A program made the translations under genes and the position numbers. A stretch of DNA of 64,000 nucleotides from Candidatus Dadabacteria bacterium (lineage in GTDB: Bacteria > Desulfobacterota_D > UBA1144 > Nemesobacterales > Nemesobacteraceae). Shown here in pieces: positions 1-10,300 of this stretch. Where the stretch lies: the NCBI GenBank assembly GCA_022822065.1, contig JAJECI010000011.1, positions 62,001 to 126,000 of the forward strand. Reading direction: 5' to 3'. Positions within the stretch are counted from its first letter, which is position 1. Each line of letters starts with the position of its first letter. Under the pieces are notes generated by a model. That model made no database searches. It was not told the DNA's origin and saw nothing but the letters and a program-made list of their open reading frames with translations.

Positions 1-860
1 GGATGGTCGGAGATCTGGTCAGGAACATTGCCGGGGAGGCGGTGGAAGTCACTTCCCTTATGGGGACGGGCGTTGACCCGCACCTCTACAAGGCAAGCGC
101 CGGGGACGTGGAGAAACTTGCCCGAGCCGACATGATTTTCTACAACGGCCTTCACCTTGAGGGAAAGATTACGGACGTTCTAGGGCAGATGAGAAAAAGC
201 GGAATATTCACCGTGGGCGTCGCGGAGGGAATTGACAAGTCCCTGCTTGTTTCTCCTGAGGAGTATGAGGGATATTACGACCCCCATATCTGGTTTGACG
301 TGGCTCTCTGGAAGAAGGCGGCCAAGGTAGTAATGGAAGCATTCTCTGCTTACGATCCTGAAAACGCCCCCGTCTACAGGAGCAATGCCGAATCCTACCT
401 GAGGGAACTTGACCTCCTGCAGACCTACATACAGAAGAGAATCTCCATGGTGCGGCCCGAAAGAAGGGTGCTTATAACGGCTCACGACGCGTTTAATTAC
501 TTCGGAAAGGGCTACGGGTTTGAAGTGATGGGGCTTCAGGGGATAAGTACCGATTCCGAGGCAAGCGTCGCGGATATAAAGAACCTCTCAAAGGTAATCG
601 CCGAGCGTAAAATCCCGGCCGTTTTCGTTGAAACCTCGATCTCTCCAAGATACATGCGCGCCCTTAGGGCCTCTGTAAAGGCAAGGGGTTTTGATGTCCG
701 GATAGGCGGCAGCCTCTACTCCGATTCAATGGGCAGTCCGGGAACGGAAGAAGGCACCTACATAGGGATGTTCAAAAGCAACGTGGATACCATGGTTGAG
801 TCACTCAGCCGCGGTATCGAAATTGCCGATTCCAAAGCCAAGGCCGCCGGAGATGGGTGA
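1..860 (+). CDS. Zinc/manganese ABC transporter substrate-binding protein (TroA/ZnuA family), 5' truncated
   Basis: Periplasmic metal-binding component of a cluster A-I ABC importer. The first in-window ATG is at 3, but the protein there already begins inside the mature TroA fold (MVGDLVRNIAG), so the signal peptide and true start lie upstream of the window. Counting from that ATG, H27 (DPHLYK), H95 (DPHIWF), H161 (TAHDAF) and D241 (YSDSMG) have the spacing of the three His plus one Asp metal ligands of TroA-type proteins. There is no long His-rich loop of the kind common in high-affinity ZnuA, so Zn or Mn cannot be decided. The stop overlaps the next gene (TGATG), so the cluster is a translationally coupled operon. 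Confidence 0.9.
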   Translation, partial: MVGDLVRNIAGEAVEVTSLMGTGVDPHLYKASAGDVEKLARADMIFYNGLHLEGKITDVLGQMRKSGIFTVGVAEGIDKSLLVSPEEYEGYYDPHIWFDVALWKKAAKVVMEAFSAYDPENAPVYRSNAESYLRELDLLQTYIQKRISMVRPERRVLITAHDAFNYFGKGYGFEVMGLQGISTDSEASVADIKNLSKVIAERKIPAVFVETSISPRYMRALRASVKARGFDVRIGGSLYSDSMGSPGTEEGTYIGMFKSNVDTMVESLSRGIEIADSKAKAAGDG

Positions 861-1636
861 TGAGCGGGAGAGGGGAAAATCCGGTCGCTCCGGCGATCCG
901 CGTGACGGATCTGACCGTCGCTTACGGCGACAAGACCGTTCTTTGGGATATAGATCTTGAAATTCCAAGGGGTTCGATGGTTGCCGTTGTGGGGCCAAAC
1001 GGTGCCGGCAAGACAACGCTCATAAAATCCATACAGGGTCTTGTTCCCCGCGTTGCGGGAGTGGTCTCCGTCCACGGCAGACCTTACGAAAAGCAGAGAA
1101 AGGAAGTCAGTTACGTTCCCCAGAGAGGTTCTGTGGACTGGGATTTCCCCACATCCGTCGTGGATACGGTGAAAATGGGTACTTACGGGGACCTTGGATG
1201 GATAAGGCGTCCCGGAAAAAAGGAACATGAAAAGGCGCTCGGCGCGCTCGAGAAGGTCGATATGCTTGAATTCGCCCAGAGGCAGATAAGCCAGCTCTCG
1301 GGGGGACAGCAGCAGAGGGTGTTTCTCGCTAGAGCCCTCGTTCAGAGCGCGTCGGTTTACCTGCTGGATGAGCCCTTCCAGGGGGTTGACGCCACGACCG
1401 AAAAAGCGATAGTCACTATACTGAAGGAGCTTGTGGCCGGGGGTAAGACAGTGCTCGCGGTTCACCACGACCTTAACACCGTTTCGGAGTACTACGAGCG
1501 GATCGCTCTTCTGAACGTGGGACTTGTGGCGTCGGGAAGGGTAGATGAGGTTTTTAATTCCGAGAACCTCATGAAGGCTTACGGGGGCAAGACCTCCTTT
1601 TTCCCCGAGAGAAAAGCGGCCAGAAGGGCAGTGTGA
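860..1636 (+). CDS. Metal ABC transporter ATP-binding protein (TroB/ZnuC/MntB family)
   Basis: Cytoplasmic ATPase of the zinc/manganese importer. Visible motifs are Walker A (GPNGAGKTT), Q-loop (VPQRGSVDWDFP, typical of Mn/Zn importers), signature (LSGGQQQR), Walker B (VYLLDEP) and the switch His (VHHDL). Length of about 258 aa is normal. The ATG at 860 overlaps the upstream stop; an in-frame GTG at 857 is an alternative start. It overlaps the first permease gene by the same TGATG arrangement, so substrate-binding protein, ATPase and permeases are made from one message. Confidence 0.93.
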   Translation: MSGRGENPVAPAIRVTDLTVAYGDKTVLWDIDLEIPRGSMVAVVGPNGAGKTTLIKSIQGLVPRVAGVVSVHGRPYEKQRKEVSYVPQRGSVDWDFPTSVVDTVKMGTYGDLGWIRRPGKKEHEKALGALEKVDMLEFAQRQISQLSGGQQQRVFLARALVQSASVYLLDEPFQGVDATTEKAIVTILKELVAGGKTVLAVHHDLNTVSEYYERIALLNVGLVASGRVDEVFNSENLMKAYGGKTSFFPERKAARRAV

Positions 1637-2760
1637 TGCTTGAATTTGCGGTTGAGCTTTTCTCTGACTATACGGCCAGGACCATTTTGCTTGGAGCTGC
1701 TTCCCTCGGAGTCGTAAGCGGCGTGGTGGGCTCTTATGCGGTCCTCCGGAAGCAAAGCCTCGTGGGCGACGTCATGTCTCACGCGGCGCTTCCAGGAATA
1801 GTGCTTGCCTTCATGATAGTGGGAGTCAAGGAGCAGCTGCCGATCTTTATCGGGGCCGCGCTTTCCGCCGTCTTGGCGGTTTTCGTGATCAATCTCGTAA
1901 CGGAGAACTCAAGGATAAAGACTGACAGCGCTATGGGAATGGCGCTTTCGGTCTTTTTCGGGCTGGGTCTTGTTCTTTTAACCTACGTGCAGAGAATGCC
2001 CGAAGCCAACCAGGCGGGACTCGATAAGTTTCTTTTCGGTCAGGCGGAGGCCCTTGTCGAGAAAGACGTTCTTATTATAGGTGTTACGGGGCTTTTCGCC
2101 CTTCTGGTAGTGGGGCTTTTCTGGAAGGAGTTCAAGCTTCTCTGCTTCGACCCGGATTTCGGCGGCACCATGGGTTTTTCCATGAAATCTCTGGATCTGC
2201 TCGTTACGGCCGTCATAGTTTCAGCGATAGTGATCGGGCTGCAGACCGTAGGGGTCGTGCTCATGAGTTCGATGCTGATCGCCCCCGCGGTCGCGGCCAG
2301 ACAGTGGACCGGGAACATGGGCTCGATGGTGATTCTTTCGGCTCTTGTAGCGGCCGTCTCCGGCGTTACGGGCGTCGCGCTGAGTGCCGGGTTCGAGAAC
2401 ATACCTACTGGACCCGCAGTTATAGTCTGCGTTAGCGCTATCGCCTTTTTCTCCGTTCTTTTCTCCCCGAACGGGTTTTTTACCCTGAGATTCAAGGACG
2501 CGAGAAGCAGAAGGGAGATAAAAAAGGATTACGTCCTGAAGGCCCTGCACGACCTTGGACTTGAGCATGACGATCCCGGCTACGCGCACTCCGAGAGGCT
2601 GCTTGCGCTTGGAAGCGAGAAGGGGTTTAACGTCAGAAAGAGCCTCTTGGCGCTTCAGACGGCGGGATACGTGGAAAGCGTGGGGGAAGACAACTGGCGT
2701 CTTACCCAAAGCGGCATTTACGAGGTCAAGAAACTTTCCCCTCTGGAGAAAAACGGATGA
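1636..2760 (+). CDS. Metal ABC transporter permease (TroC-like) with C-terminal winged-helix-like domain
   Basis: Inner-membrane permease of the ABC-3 family. The first about 285 residues are a multi-helix membrane domain with the family's VGSYAVLRKQSLVGDVMSHA start and the conserved QTVGVVLMSSMLIAPA segment. Unlike simple TroC/ZnuB proteins (about 270-290 aa) it continues for some 85 cytoplasmic residues (KKDYVLKALHDLGLE...WRLTQSGIYEVKKL). These look like a winged helix, with helices followed by a beta wing and a terminal helix, as in DtxR-like regulators. Such tails occur in some TroC proteins; a role in metal sensing or gating is inference. ATG at 1636 or GTG at 1633. Confidence 0.88.
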   Translation: MLEFAVELFSDYTARTILLGAASLGVVSGVVGSYAVLRKQSLVGDVMSHAALPGIVLAFMIVGVKEQLPIFIGAALSAVLAVFVINLVTENSRIKTDSAMGMALSVFFGLGLVLLTYVQRMPEANQAGLDKFLFGQAEALVEKDVLIIGVTGLFALLVVGLFWKEFKLLCFDPDFGGTMGFSMKSLDLLVTAVIVSAIVIGLQTVGVVLMSSMLIAPAVAARQWTGNMGSMVILSALVAAVSGVTGVALSAGFENIPTGPAVIVCVSAIAFFSVLFSPNGFFTLRFKDARSRREIKKDYVLKALHDLGLEHDDPGYAHSERLLALGSEKGFNVRKSLLALQTAGYVESVGEDNWRLTQSGIYEVKKLSPLEKNG

Positions 2761-3857
2761 GCCCCCATCAGTTCGATATACAGCTGGTAGCCATAATAGT
2801 TGCGGCTTCATGCGCCATACCGGGGGCGTTTCTTGTCCTAAGAAGGATGTCCATGATGACTGACGCGATCAGCCATTCCATCCTGCTCGGCATAATCCTC
2901 GCTTTTTTCCTCGTAGGGGATCTCTCGTCCCCTTTTCTCATAATAGGAGCCGCCGCAAGCGGGGTGCTCGCGATTTCGCTCATAGAGGCAGTTAACCGCG
3001 CAAGGCTCGTGAAAAAGGACGCGTCGATAGGAATAGTCTTTCCGTTTCTCTTCAGCGTGGCGGTCATACTGCTCTCCAAGTACGCGCGAAACGTGCATAT
3101 CGACACCCACTCCGTGCTTCTCGGAGAGATAGCGTTCGCTCCTTTTAACCGCCTGATTCTCTCGGGTATGGACCTGGGACCCACCTCGGCTTACGTAATG
3201 GGTTCGATTCTTCTTTTGAACCTGCTTTTCATCTCCTTTTTCTACAAGGAGCTCAAGGTGTCGACCTTTGACGAGAGCTTCGCGTCGTCAATAGGATTCC
3301 GTCCCCGCCTGATTCACTATCTGCTTATGGCGGTCGTGTCGCTTACCTGCGTCGGGGCGTTTGACGCCGTGGGCTCAATACTGGTTATAGCCCTTATAGT
3401 GATTCCGCCTTGCTGCGCCTACCTTCTTACGGATTCGCTTTTCAGGATGATTCTCCTGAGCGTGGTCTTTGGAATCTCGGCAGCCGTTTCGGGATTCTGG
3501 GTAGCCAACTGGCTTGACGTTAACATAGCGGGCTCAATGGCTTTTGTGTGCGGAGTATTCTTTCTCGCGGTTTTTCTGCTCGCTCCGCAAAGGGGATTTT
3601 TCGGGATAATGAGAGAAAAAAGGAGGCAGAGGATGGATTTTGCCGAGGCTTCGCTTCTCGTGAGTCTCTACAACCAGGAAAGAGGGGAGGCGGTAAAAAA
3701 CCATCCGGACAGCAGGGGCATGTTCCGGTCCGCTGACTTCGCGTCAAAAGTGGTCGAATTTCTGAAGCAGAAGGGAGAAATAGCAGTTGCGGGCGGGAAG
3801 CTTTTTCTTACGGAGAAAGGAAGAGAGAGGGTGCGAACGACTGTGGAGGGAAGATAA
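2757..3857 (+). CDS. Metal ABC transporter permease (TroD-like), second permease, also with winged-helix-like tail
   Basis: Second ABC-3 permease, starting at an ATGA overlap with the first. The membrane domain contains FLVLRRMSMMTDAISHSIL and GAFDAVGSILVIALIVIPP, the two conserved blocks of the family. After the last membrane helix there are about 80 residues (MDFAEASLLVSLYNQ...KLFLTEKGRERVRTTVEG) with the layout of a winged helix-turn-helix, parallel to the tail of its partner. Two different permeases suggest a heterodimeric channel as in TroCD. No further gene follows on this strand until 4762, so the operon probably ends here. Confidence 0.88.
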   Translation: MSPHQFDIQLVAIIVAASCAIPGAFLVLRRMSMMTDAISHSILLGIILAFFLVGDLSSPFLIIGAAASGVLAISLIEAVNRARLVKKDASIGIVFPFLFSVAVILLSKYARNVHIDTHSVLLGEIAFAPFNRLILSGMDLGPTSAYVMGSILLLNLLFISFFYKELKVSTFDESFASSIGFRPRLIHYLLMAVVSLTCVGAFDAVGSILVIALIVIPPCCAYLLTDSLFRMILLSVVFGISAAVSGFWVANWLDVNIAGSMAFVCGVFFLAVFLLAPQRGFFGIMREKRRQRMDFAEASLLVSLYNQERGEAVKNHPDSRGMFRSADFASKVVEFLKQKGEIAVAGGKLFLTEKGRERVRTTVEGR

Positions 3858-3889
3858 AGGGAGCGGGTTTCAGTAAAGACCAACCCAAC

Positions 3890-4648
3890 TCATTCTATCT
3901 CAATGAATGTTGCCTTAATAGTGATACCGTTTAAGGTTCCCTCTAATCTCCTGACTATGTCTCCCACGTTTATGGAGTCACAGCTAAGATTTTCAATATT
4001 TGCTGTTCCGATCTCGGTATCCGATTTTATCTGAACAAGTACTTCTGTCGGATTGTTATCAGTCGTTTTGTAGCTATCAATTTCCACTCCTATGTTCCCA
4101 GTATCATCAAGACAGTTTTTAGCTGAGACGCGCCCTCTGAAATCCACATTAAAATCTATATTAATATCTTCTGTGTGCTCTATGTTTCCACTCCGAAGGC
4201 GGATATCTCCAATGTCAATCATTGCTCCCGGGAAAACAGTGAGTTTTGTTACTGCAAGCGGTGAGTCTTCCTCCCCAACTTCAGAGATTCTAAGTTCGGC
4301 TTCGGGGTCAAAATCTCCTTCTACACAAAAGTTTCCAGCGGCCTTTGTTATCTGCTCTGGGTTTTCTACCTCTGAATTCCCTGCTCCTATTCTACAGTCT
4401 TTCAGCAATTGGTAGTTCTGGGAGGTTTCCTTATTCACAATCCTTATGGCAAGGTTTGAGACTTCGTCATCTCTTTGCGGAATTACATCTATAATGAATC
4501 CCTCTATACTCTCGGATCCTTCAGTGTTGTTTCCATCCCCACTGCCTCCGAACTCGACATCCAGCCCGCATCCCGAGACTGCGAATAAGGAAATAAAAAG
4601 GAAAAACAGGTAGATTTTCACGGCGCTTGCGCAGGTTTTTGTGTGCAT
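3890..4648 (-). CDS. Putative lipoprotein of unknown function
   Basis: 252 aa with a hydrophobic signal segment ending in a lipobox (FAVSGC, Cys about residue 27), so probably a lipid-anchored periplasmic or outer-membrane protein. The mature part is acidic and rich in beta-strand-like stretches and Asn/Asp/Glu. Two similar stretches (EGFIIDVIPQ... and VRRLEGTLNGITIKATFIEIE) loosely resemble DUF5666-type repeated OB-like modules; this is only an impression. It lies convergent to the metal importer with 32 bases between. Base composition is more AT-rich than both neighbours, which may indicate later acquisition. Confidence 0.65.
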   Translation of the reverse strand: MHTKTCASAVKIYLFFLFISLFAVSGCGLDVEFGGSGDGNNTEGSESIEGFIIDVIPQRDDEVSNLAIRIVNKETSQNYQLLKDCRIGAGNSEVENPEQITKAAGNFCVEGDFDPEAELRISEVGEEDSPLAVTKLTVFPGAMIDIGDIRLRSGNIEHTEDINIDFNVDFRGRVSAKNCLDDTGNIGVEIDSYKTTDNNPTEVLVQIKSDTEIGTANIENLSCDSINVGDIVRRLEGTLNGITIKATFIEIE

Positions 4649-4761
4649 TAAAGCCCTCTGAATTTTAATTGGACTACGGTAGATAATAACATGAGGATCG
4701 TATTAGTTTATTTTCCCACCCAGTCTAACTCTCAAGAGATTCTACCGCAATATCGGCCGAT

Positions 4762-5970
4762 ATGAAAAAAACAAACGTACTTTTCATCAATCACTCGGTG
4801 AGGGACGGAGGACCGGGAAGAAGTCTTCTCTACATACTGAAGTACATCGACCGGGACAAGATAACCCCGTTTGTGCTCGTACCGAAACACGACATATTCT
4901 CAGAGAGCCTGAAATCCGAGGGGATATTCGAAAACATAATAGTCGACCCCAGGTTTCCCGAGAACATACAGAAATCGACAATGGTGGCTGACACCACATG
5001 GGCCCCGGGTCTTATGAGGGTTTTCTCCGTAATCGTAAACATAGTGAATATGCTCCGTCTGCTCTTCGGCTCCCCAAAGATAATCAGGGAAAACGGAATC
5101 GACATTGTCTACTGCAACGGAACCCTTGCGAAGATCGTGGGCACCCTGATCGGAAGGAAAAACAAAAAACCCGTCATCTGGCACGTAAGGAACATACAGC
5201 AGAAGTGGTTTATGAAATCTCTCATGGAAACGCTCTCGGGATTTCGGTGCGTGAAGAAGATAATATGCGTTTCCCGCGCCACGGCCGAGCCGTTTAGAAG
5301 AGCGAAAAGCAAGATTCACGTCGTCTATAACGGCATCGACCCTTCGGATTTCGACAGGGATTCCGTTAGGGGTTCCCTAAGGGAGGAGTTCTCCATACCC
5401 CCGGATACGGTGCTTGTCGGAAATACCGGAAGAGTGGTTCCGAGAAAGGGCTACGTGGAATTCATCGATACCGCAAGCCGGCTTGTTTCAGACGGCGATA
5501 TCGGGGAGAAAACAAAGTTCGTCATAGTAGGAGATACTCCGTGGTTTTTTCCCAAGAACCACCTGCGGGAGCTTGAGGATCACGCGGAGAGGCTGGGGGT
5601 GCGGGACAGCTTTATCTTCACCGGGTACAGAAAGGACGTAAGGCCGTGTCTTAAGGATTTTGACCTCTTCGTTATTCCGTCCAATTACCCGGATCCTTTC
5701 CCGAGGTCAGTGATAGAGGCGATGGCGTTCAGTCTTCCCGTCGTGGGCTTTTCAATAGGCGGCATAGCGGAGGCCGTTGAGGACGGGAAAACCGGTTTTC
5801 TCTGCGCCCCCGGGGATTTTCAGAAGATAGGGGAGAGCATCTCGATTCTCGCGCGGGACGCGGAGGCCCGGAGTGAAATGGGCCGAAACTCAAGGCGCAG
5901 GGTGATGGAAATGTGCTCCGCGTCTGAGCGAACCGCGGACATACAGGAAGTAATCCTCGAGGTCCGGTGA
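4762..5970 (+). CDS. Glycosyltransferase family 4-type (GT-B fold)
   Basis: 402 aa retaining glycosyltransferase of the large GT4 group. The N-terminal domain has the glycine-rich acceptor-side loop (SVRDGGPGRS). The C-terminal domain has the donor-binding start GNTGRVVPRKGYVEF and the E-x7-E-like segment (YPDPFPRSVIEAMAF) followed by PVVGFSIGGIAEAV and DGKTGFLC. Sugar donor and acceptor cannot be read from the sequence; a role in lipopolysaccharide or exopolysaccharide synthesis is the usual expectation. It stands alone, converging on der with one base between the stops. Confidence 0.85.
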   Translation: MKKTNVLFINHSVRDGGPGRSLLYILKYIDRDKITPFVLVPKHDIFSESLKSEGIFENIIVDPRFPENIQKSTMVADTTWAPGLMRVFSVIVNIVNMLRLLFGSPKIIRENGIDIVYCNGTLAKIVGTLIGRKNKKPVIWHVRNIQQKWFMKSLMETLSGFRCVKKIICVSRATAEPFRRAKSKIHVVYNGIDPSDFDRDSVRGSLREEFSIPPDTVLVGNTGRVVPRKGYVEFIDTASRLVSDGDIGEKTKFVIVGDTPWFFPKNHLRELEDHAERLGVRDSFIFTGYRKDVRPCLKDFDLFVIPSNYPDPFPRSVIEAMAFSLPVVGFSIGGIAEAVEDGKTGFLCAPGDFQKIGESISILARDAEARSEMGRNSRRRVMEMCSASERTADIQEVILEVR

Positions 5971-5971
5971 C

Positions 5972-7318
5972 CTAGACTTCCTTTCCTTCCCTGTCACGGA
6001 ACAGAAGCCTGAGGGGAGTTCCCTCGAAGTCCGCGTACTCCCTTAGCTGGTTCTCAAGAAACCTTCTGTAGTTCTCCGGGATGCCCTTTGCCGAATTCGT
6101 GAAGATCGCGAATGTCGGCGGCGCGGTGAAGGGCTGCGAGATGTAGAAAAGCTTGATCTCTTTTCTTCTGTAGACCGGGGGAGGATGGCGTTTCGTAAGG
6201 TCTTCAAGGAACCTGTTTAGCTTTCCCGTGGTTATCTTTCTTTTGAAATTGTTCTCCACCCGCTCGACAACGTCAAAAATTCTCCCGACTTTCTTGCCGG
6301 TAAGCGCGGAGACCGGAAGCACGGGGGCGTAGTCAACCCCGATCAGCTTCTCCTTCGTTATCTCTTCAACCTCTTTGGTGTCCACTATGTCCTCGGGGGC
6401 GAGATCCCACTTGTTAAGTAGTATTATAAGGGCCCTGCCTCTGCCTTTTACCAGTTCCGCGAGGCGCGAGTCATGGTGGGTCGGGCCCTCCTGTCCGTCT
6501 ATCATCAGCAGCACGATGTGGGCTCTTTCTATTGACCTTATGGCCCGGAAGACGCTGTGCTTTTCAACCGGGGCGTCTATTCTCGACTTTCTTCTTATGC
6601 CCGCGGTGTCGATAAAGACGTACTTCTTCCCGTCTTTTTCATAAGTGGAGTCGATGGAATCGCGGGTCGTGCCGGGTGTGGGGCTTGTTATGAGTCTCTG
6701 TTCTCCGAGTATCCTGTTCACCAGGGTGGATTTCCCAACGTTGGGTTTGCCGATAACGGCGATTTTCGTCTCTTCTGACTCTTCCGATTCTTCTTCCGGT
6801 CGCCCGGAGGTTTCTATGCAGGAGGCGATCTGCTCAATTAGTTCGTAGATGTTCTTGTTGTGAAGCGCGGAAATCGCCATGAGATCATCCGTGCCCGTAC
6901 CGTAGAACTCGTATGTCTTAAGCACCTGTTTTATGTTCCCGTGGTCGATCTTGTTCACGGCGTAGATGACTTTTTTCTCGGTCTTTCGAAGATACCGCAC
7001 TATCTCGGAATCCTGGGGCATGACCCCGTCCCTGCCGTCAAAAAGCATCACCACGAGATCGGCCTCCGAGATGGCAACGTCTATCTGATCTTTTATGAGC
7101 GAGTAGTCTTGGTCGTCTTCGCCGAGAGAAAGACCCCCGGTGTCAACCAGGGTGAACTCCTTTTCCTTCCATTGGGTGTCCTCATAGACCCTGTCCCTCG
7201 TGACGCCGGGGATGTCCTCTACTATCGTCTTGTTCCACCCTATTATTCTGTTAAAGAGGGTGGACTTGCCGACATTTGGTCTTCCGACTATGGCTACGAT
7301 AGGCTTTTGCCCGTTCAT
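5972..7318 (-). CDS. der: Ribosome-assembly GTPase Der (EngA)
   Basis: 448 aa with two tandem G domains: the first begins GRPNVGKSTLFNR (about residue 11) with DTGG and NKID, the second begins GKPNVGKSTLVNR (about 190) with DTAG and NKWD. A C-terminal KH-like domain follows. The double-GTPase architecture is unique to Der, which acts in 50S subunit maturation. ATG at 7318. It follows tamB on the same strand after 51 bases and is likely co-transcribed with it. Confidence 0.96.
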   Translation of the reverse strand: MNGQKPIVAIVGRPNVGKSTLFNRIIGWNKTIVEDIPGVTRDRVYEDTQWKEKEFTLVDTGGLSLGEDDQDYSLIKDQIDVAISEADLVVMLFDGRDGVMPQDSEIVRYLRKTEKKVIYAVNKIDHGNIKQVLKTYEFYGTGTDDLMAISALHNKNIYELIEQIASCIETSGRPEEESEESEETKIAVIGKPNVGKSTLVNRILGEQRLITSPTPGTTRDSIDSTYEKDGKKYVFIDTAGIRRKSRIDAPVEKHSVFRAIRSIERAHIVLLMIDGQEGPTHHDSRLAELVKGRGRALIILLNKWDLAPEDIVDTKEVEEITKEKLIGVDYAPVLPVSALTGKKVGRIFDVVERVENNFKRKITTGKLNRFLEDLTKRHPPPVYRRKEIKLFYISQPFTAPPTFAIFTNSAKGIPENYRRFLENQLREYADFEGTPLRLLFRDREGKEV

Positions 7319-7369
7319 TGCGTTTCTCCGTTATCGTTCCCGGCAAGAATATGCCCGAAGCTCTGTCTT

Positions 7370-10300
7370 TTAATAGTTGAAATTGTAGAAAAAATCGACT
7401 CCGGGGTTTTCTCCGCCCATCTGGCTTTCAATCGAGAATCTTCTGTTCAGTCTCCACTCAAGGTTGAGCTTGTTGCGCATCTCCACCGTATGGTCAAGCG
7501 AGGTCTTGGAAGGCGACCTCTCGTAGCCGACAAAGATATCCCTTGTGACGTAGGAGCCGACCTTGAGCGTGCTGTCCTCAAACCCCCGGTCTCCCTCCTG
7601 TATGCTAAGGAGGTCAAGACCGATCTCCGAGCTCAGAAGCTCCGAGATTCCGCCTGCGGCAACCGCGGTTGCGAATTTCCCAACGAAGGCCCTTTGCTGG
7701 TTCTGAAGCCTGTTGCTCGAAGCCCCGAAAACTATATAGGAGATTATGTCGACTTCTTCGAGAGCCGGGGTGCTTGAGAGGGAGAGGTACGGTTCCCTCA
7801 GGTCTCCCGTGGCGTTCACGTACACGTCAATATCGCCGGCGTCATAATATGCCTTGACGTTGAGAGCGGGGTTGTTCAATGCCCCCGTAAAGTTGAGCGT
7901 GGCGTCCTCTATGTCGAAAAGCTTTCCGAAGACCGCGTAATATCCCTCGGACGAAACTATGTTTCCCTGCATGTTAAGGTCCCCGCCCGGTTCTTTCCTG
8001 AGTCTCAGTTTTCCGCTTGTGTTGAAGTTGGCTTCCTTGGTTTTGATCCACGTGCCCGAGGAGATGTCGACCGAGATATCCATCCCGGTTTTCTCTCTGT
8101 AAAAGCCGGTTTCATTCTGCGCCTCAAGTGAGAACTCGTCGGCCAGGCTCTCGGTTTTCTCTATGAAGCTGATGTCCCTTACGCTTTTTATCCTGCCCGG
8201 GTACAGGCGAATCCTTCCCGCGGTGACCTTGGTCTTCCCCGTCACTTTAAGAAATTTGCCCTTTTTTTCTATCTTGAGATCGCCTGAGAGATCCGTTTTT
8301 ATCGAGTGAGGATTAAAGCGGACTTTCTCCATCTCAAGATCAGCGCGGTAAGTGAAATCGGAAATGTTCATTTTGCCCTTGAGGTAGGCCTTCCCAATTT
8401 TCGAACGGATTTCCGTTCTTGGCAAGGAGAGTTCTGACCCGCTGAACGAAAGCTCGGCGTACTCGGTGGACAGGCTGTTTCTTAGCTGGGTCAGAAGAAG
8501 CCTCACGTTGCCAAGCTCAAGGTCCCCTTTTATCCGCGGCCTTGACAGGGTGCCGCCCAGAGAGAGACCGCCGGATGAAAAGTCGCCCTCGATTCTCTCT
8601 ATGGAGCTTGAGAAAATTCTCATGAAACCGAGGCCGTATCCGTCCGACTTCAGTTCAAGGTCCATCGAAGTTCCCATTACCGTTTCCAGGGGACTCCGGC
8701 CGTTTCCCGAAACCAGCAGGTCTCCCCGCAGGCTGAGGTTTTCCCTGTTATCAAGTGAGGACAGCAGGTCCAGAGAAAGTCTTCCCTTTTCCCCGTGAAG
8801 CCTGATTTCCATCTCTCCCGATGCGGGAAATCCGTAAGAGAAGCCGTCTGATCTTATCTCGGCCTGGATGGATGGAGCGTTAAGAGAGCCGCTGGCCCGG
8901 ACTTTCCCGTCGAGAGTTCCTCCCAGGTCGTGTCTTAGGTTAAGGACCTTTGATATGATCAGCGGACTGAAGTTTGTCATGTCGGCCCGCAGTTCGATCG
9001 TTTTTTCCTTCCTGTCGATTTCTCCCAGGAAGTCCGAGATTTTCCCATCTCCGTAGAGAAATTCTTCTCCCCGGACGCTTGTTCTGTCAGAAGATATATC
9101 AAGGAAGATATCTCCTTTGCTCTTAAACGGCTTTTCGTCCAGAAGACCTTCAAGATACGTCACCCTTAATTTTTTCTCGTGTTCGAGAAGGTCGCTGACG
9201 CTGAATTCTGAAGAGGTGTAGGAACCGTCTTCCTTGCTCAGGAGGACGCCCGCGTCAAAGCGAGTTTCCGTTCCCCGCAGCTTTGCCTCGATCGTGTCCG
9301 GGTAATCGCCGAGAACGCGGGCACGCTCTCCCTGCAGGTATATATCGAGCGATACCTTGGGACTGTTCTTAAAGTCAATCTGTGTAGTCGACCGGACGGA
9401 CATGTCCTGAGCTATGAAGTCTTTTTCATAGGCAAAATCCTCCACGCGCGAGTCTGCCTCGATAAGCGGAGTGAAAATGGTTCCGCTTATTTTTCCGCTT
9501 GAGCTTATTTTTCCTAAAACCGGGGGAATCCTTTCGTCAATCTCGGAGAGGAAACTCAGATCTTGCGTCGCGAATTCAAAAGCGCAGTCAAGACCCCTCT
9601 GCGTTCCTTCGGTTTTTTCGGCGGACAGGGAAAATTGATCGGACGAGACGTTAAGCCTGTTTACCGTCAGGGTTTCTTTCTGAATGCTGCCGTCTATCTG
9701 GGAGTTTATGTTCGTTATTCCGTAAAATCCGTCTGTTCTGAGGTCGGCGTTTACGCGCAGGTGCTTGTCTTCAAAGAATTTGCCTTCTTTCGGTATTGCT
9801 CCCTTAAAAGTCGCGCTTCCATCGACATAGTTGTCGATTCTGATGTCCGGGAATTCAAGATTCAGCTTGAACCCCTTTGCCTTTGAGGTGAGATCGAAAT
9901 CCGTACCGTCGTTCCTGAACGTCACGTAACCCTTGGTCCGAAGGCTGCTCTGCTCGCCGTCTGTTACATCAAGATAGTCGGGTTCGATCCGAAGGGAATA
10001 GATTTCCCTGCTTGCCCAGCTGCCGCTTACCCTGAGATTCGAGCTTAACCTTGAATTATCTCCGAACTTAAGCGGGTAGGGCGTGGGGTTCAGTATCTGG
10101 GTCAGTTCGTCCGTGTCCGCGCCGTTTAGCTCCGCGGTGAAGTCAAACCAGTTCTTTTCCCCTCTGGCGAGCCATTTCTTAAAGTCGATGCTTCCCTTCA
10201 GGGCTGACTCCCCGAATCCTCCGCCTATTCTGCCCTCTATGAAACCTTTTGTTCCTTTGATCCTGACCGGTTTTAGATCCGTCCAGAACTGCTTCCCGTT

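Noticed and set aside
6860-7777. Open frame of about 305 codons on the plus strand across der and the end of tamB
   Set aside because: Antisense to two well-supported genes and without any motif.
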